In this document: positions 62,306-64,000 of the stretch, piece by piece
Layout: each line of letters opens with the position of its first letter
Position numbering within the stretch: position 1 is the stretch's first letter
Source: Bacillus haynesii
GTDB taxonomy: Bacteria > Bacillota > Bacilli > Bacillales > Bacillaceae
Assembly: GCF_001969855.1 (NCBI RefSeq)
Contig: NZ_MRBL01000007.1
Coordinates: forward strand, 310,001-374,000
Direction of reading: 5' to 3'
Length of the DNA stretch: 64,000 nt
Translations under genes and position numbers: made by a program
Notes under the pieces: model-generated
Database searches by the model: none
Seen by the model: the letters and a program-made list of their open reading frames with translations, nothing else
What the model was told of the DNA's origin: nothing

Positions 62306-62363
62306 GCAGTGACCTCGTCTTTTTAGGCGGGGGTATTTTTTTAGAAGTTGCATGATCACTTTA

Positions 62364-62515
62364 TTACGGCGTGGGCATAGTATGACACGTAATTGATATT
62401 GTGAAAAAGATGTAACTCGTATTCGCCTCGTAACCGTCTTCGTTCGCTAGTTCGACTCGAACTACGTAACCTTTATCGTTCGTATAAACGAAAAAGGGCG
62501 CCGTAATTGGCGCCC
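62364..62515 (-). pseudogene. 5'-truncated coding fragment
   Basis: The minus-strand frame ending at TAA 62364-62366 reads ITAPFFVYTNDKGYVVRVEL then ANEDGYEANTSYIFFT with protein-like composition, but has no start codon. Its 5' part overlaps the terminator of the toxin-like operon. Looks like the tail of a phage-type small gene cut by a rearrangement. A 17-nt palindrome (62448-62464) lies within it. Confidence 0.3.
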
Positions 62516-62519
62516 TTTC
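62491..62519 (-). terminator. Terminator of the toxin-like pair
   Basis: AAAGGGCGCC-AATTAC-GGCGCCCTTT followed by TTCG on the minus strand, 10-35 bases after the last stop. The palindromic stem also has T residues on the plus side. Confidence 0.82.
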
Positions 62520-62526
62520 TTTTATT

Positions 62527-62706
62527 TTATGCTGATTTTCCTTTTCTGAGGACTTTGTCTAAAATAAATGAGAAGATCGCTAACAGTAAGGACATCACCA
62601 CCATATCAATAATAGTCATACCAGTATCTTTTTTAATAACAAAAAACAAAATCAACTGCAGTACCAAAGTGATTATAAAGAATGACCCGTATTTAGCCAT
62701 ATTCAT
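62527..62706 (-). CDS. Small two-helix membrane protein, candidate immunity protein
   Basis: 59 residues, start ATG 62706 with GGGGA nine bases upstream. Helix 1 about 8-25 (SFFIITLVLQLILFFVI), short KKDTG loop, helix 2 about 30-49 (MTIIDMVVMSLLLAIFSFIL), basic tail DKVLRKGKSA. It follows the secreted toxin-like gene by 24 bases and precedes a shared terminator. Size, two helices and position match immunity proteins of bacteriocins or cannibalism toxins, but this is inference. A holin-like role is the alternative. Confidence 0.6.
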   Translation of the reverse strand: MNMAKYGSFFIITLVLQLILFFVIKKDTGMTIIDMVVMSLLLAIFSFILDKVLRKGKSA

Positions 62707-62730
62707 GTGATAACATCCCCTTTGTTCTCT

Positions 62731-63300
62731 TTATTTTCCGATGCAACGCACACTAAACCATGCAAGACTTCCGGCTAATCCAAGGACGCCGCCGCGAATT
62801 GCATTTTTTCCGACAATCTTGATTATTTCAGTCGCGGCTTTTTTCCAAAGTTTCTTTTTAAGCATCTTTTCCAAGCCGCCGCCAATAAATCCCAAGCCGG
62901 TAAAATCAATGATTTTTTCTTTAAGACATCCCCACCATGAAGCCGTATGAAATTGACTGGAATTTGCTGTGGGATCGGGGACGCCTTTTAAATCCTCCGC
63001 TGTTAGCTCCTCTCCATTAACAAGTTTAGCAAATGCTTCCACTGTAGCAACGGACGATTGACCGAATTTTTCCGCGACCATATCCTTATTGATGACGAAC
63101 TTTCCGTCAACGACTGAGGAGGCTTCCCCAAAAATGAACGCTAAGTCCTCGGCTATTTGTTGCGCTTCCATTTCTTCCTCAATTGTCAACGTATCTAGTT
63201 GAATTTGTGAGTCTGTCTTGGCTTGCGCTTCGGAAGAAAAAGGCGCTAAACATGTACCGAACATACAAGCAACGGTCGTTGTTATGATGAGTTTTTTCAT
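62731..63300 (-). CDS. Secreted pre-pro-peptide, candidate bacteriocin/toxin with two-Cys cationic C-terminus
   Basis: 189 residues from ATG 63300, eight bases after GGGAG; the GTG two codons earlier is too close. Residues 1-27 form a Sec signal peptide ending SSEAQA. Residues ~28-115 are acidic (TIEEEMEAQQIAEDLAF), resembling a pro-region. The last ~70 residues are strongly cationic (13 Lys/Arg, 4 Asp/Glu), rich in Gly and amphipathic, starting ASWWGCLKEK and ending FSVRCIGK, with cysteines 125 and 186 able to form a disulfide. KMLKKKLWKK resembles membrane-active peptides. No named family recognised. Confidence 0.65.
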   Translation of the reverse strand: MKKLIITTTVACMFGTCLAPFSSEAQAKTDSQIQLDTLTIEEEMEAQQIAEDLAFIFGEASSVVDGKFVINKDMVAEKFGQSSVATVEAFAKLVNGEELTAEDLKGVPDPTANSSQFHTASWWGCLKEKIIDFTGLGFIGGGLEKMLKKKLWKKAATEIIKIVGKNAIRGGVLGLAGSLAWFSVRCIGK

Positions 63301-63479
63301 CTTCACATCTCCCTTTCATTTGTTTGAATATGTAGTTGATAGATTAATTGTACCAATATAAGGAAAAGGTTTTCATGAGGCTTACATAATGTTATAAAAT
63401 AGGGAAAAGTTAGTGTGATGTGAATGGGATGATGTCTTGTAAATAAAAAAGACACCGGAAAACCAGCATCTTAGAGATT
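63301..63479. other. Upstream region of the toxin-like gene
   Basis: AT-rich gap with minus-strand TACAAT near 63345 as a weak -10 candidate. No clear -35, operator or ORF was found. Confidence 0.3.
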
Positions 63480-63652
63480 TTATATGCTTTTTTTCATACC
63501 GCACTGACGGCACTCACGTAGGAAAACGCCGTCCTTCACCGAAATTTAACCAGCGTATTGTCGCAGTTATCGCAGCGCCCGTAGTGGACGTCCGGATACT
63601 CTTTATAGTCGTAAACAATCGTCGTATCGTAGCCTTTTGTTTCGTAAACCAT
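63480..63652 (-). pseudogene. Zinc-ribbon small protein split by a one-base frameshift
   Basis: ATG 63652 (GGAGG upstream) opens MVYETKGYDTTIVYDYKEYP, then DVHYGRCDNCDNTLVKFR and a stop at 63536. One base back, the frame continues ISVKDGVFLRECRQCGMKKSI to TAA at 63480. Joined, the 56-residue product has two CxxC pairs, a zinc ribbon typical of phage genes. The span is one base short of a whole number of codons, at an AAATTT run. Either a pseudogene or a sequencing/assembly indel. Confidence 0.55.
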
Positions 63653-63699
63653 TCGGCCTCAACCTCCGACTATTAGAATGCGACAATAGTGCGTTCAAT

Positions 63700-63885
63700 T
63701 CACCGCCATTCATGGAACGAAGGAATCCGCATTAATCCGTTTTTAGTCTTGACCCGGTGTTTGAATCGGCACCCAATCGCCTCAATATAAACGTACTTCT
63801 CCGTTTCTTCGACGTCTTTTCTCTCAGCGTGTAGCTTCCGCCGCGCATTGTCTTCCTTGCCTAATCCCGCAGCATGGCCGCGCAC
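63700..63885 (-). CDS. Small basic phage-like protein or fragment
   Basis: 61 codons from GTG 63885. Lys/Arg-rich N-terminal helix (KEDNARRKLHAERKDVEE), then a beta-like EKYVYIEAIGCRFKHRVKTK segment. No ribosome site is clear. Overlaps the preceding 43-residue ORF by 25 bases in another frame, so it may be the second half of a frameshifted gene. Unknown function. Confidence 0.35.
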   Translation of the reverse strand: MRGHAAGLGKEDNARRKLHAERKDVEETEKYVYIEAIGCRFKHRVKTKNGLMRIPSFHEWR

Positions 63886-63992
63886 GCCCTCGACTTAAAG
63901 TAAGGATGATCTATTTTCAGGCCGTTCAGCATATCTTTTGGTTCATACAGTGGCCTGAACGTAACAGATACGCTGTCTGAGTGATAACTCAT
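63861..63992 (-). CDS. Small ORF at the window edge
   Basis: 43 codons from ATG 63992: MSYHSDSVSVTFRPLYEPKD, then a LNGLKIDHPYFKSRACAAML region and stop at 63861. Only eight bases lie upstream in the window, so its ribosome site cannot be judged. Ends abruptly, which with the overlapping next ORF suggests a frameshifted phage-type gene. Confidence 0.35.
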   Translation of the reverse strand: MSYHSDSVSVTFRPLYEPKDMLNGLKIDHPYFKSRACAAMLRD

Positions 63993-64000
63993 GAATCTAT

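Noticed and set aside
62448-62464. tRNA-like T-arm (GTTCGACTCGAAC)
   Set aside because: It is a simple 17-nt palindrome; no acceptor stem, anticodon arm or CCA region can be found around it.
62507-62710. 67-residue plus-strand ORF opposite the small membrane protein
   Set aside because: Minus-strand ORF has a ribosome site, two clean helices and a terminator; the plus frame is its shadow.

Overview
The window is a stretch of a Bacillus subtilis-group chromosome, most likely Bacillus licheniformis or a close relative such as B. paralicheniformis. This is inferred from gene content and gene order, which follow the B. subtilis ykgA-ykhA-ykjA ... proBA-ohr-metE-ispA-mgtE-tnrA-ykoM-ligD-ku ... 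sigI-rsgI ... htpX-ktrD ... kinE-ogt-mtn ... spo0E-kinD-mhqR-motAB-clpE-ykvI-queCDEF backbone. Sporulation genes (kinE, kinD, spo0E, sspD), bacillithiol/fosfomycin and Gram-positive regulators fit. No tRNA, rRNA, insertion sequence, transposase or CRISPR array was seen.

Layout: 1-6.2 kb holds a partial amidinotransferase-fold gene (ykgA), the thioesterase ykhA, ykjA, a secreted pectate lyase, a PadR/HAAS pair, a small export protein and ykkA. 6.2-10.7 kb holds a guanidine-I riboswitch with the ykkCD exporter, purU, and a T-box-controlled proBA operon. 10.8-18.4 kb holds the ohrA/ohrR/ohrB peroxide module, a lipoprotein, guaD, a phosphatase, a two-gene WXG100-like pair, and metE behind a cobalamin riboswitch. 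18.4-30.4 kb holds ispA, mgtE behind an Mg2+ M-box and an unusual leader ORF/hairpin, tnrA with its own TnrA box, ykoM, the ku/ligD end-joining pair, a diguanylate cyclase lacking the EAL domain, a DedA protein and ykoY behind a Mn2+ riboswitch.

30.4-42.9 kb holds sigI-rsgI with a SigI-type promoter, sspD, ykrK/htpX with a shared palindrome, ktrD, a MecA-like class B PBP, two tiny hydrophilic ORFs, ykrP, kinE and ogt. 42.9-50.9 kb is the complete methionine salvage set: mtnA-mtnK (SAM riboswitch), mtnU, mtnE and mtnWXBD (second SAM riboswitch). 50.9-58.4 kb holds a fosB-like thiol transferase squeezed against ykvA, spo0E, kinD, mhqR, motAB (SigD promoter) and clpE (three CtsR sites). 58.4-62.1 kb holds ykvI and the preQ1-riboswitch-controlled queCDEF operon.

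62.1-64.0 kb is different: an accessory tail inserted after queF. It carries broken phage-like coding fragments, a TGTGACC palindrome/repeat cluster, and a candidate secreted peptide toxin (signal peptide, acidic pro-region, strongly cationic C-terminus bracketed by two cysteines) next to a 59-residue two-helix membrane protein that could be its immunity partner. This pair is the best candidate for an undescribed system here. Other points of interest are the metE cobalamin switch, the leader ORF/hairpin before mgtE, the WXG100-like pair, and a possible structured RNA before ykrP. Eight metabolite, ion or tRNA-sensing leaders lie in one 64-kb window.
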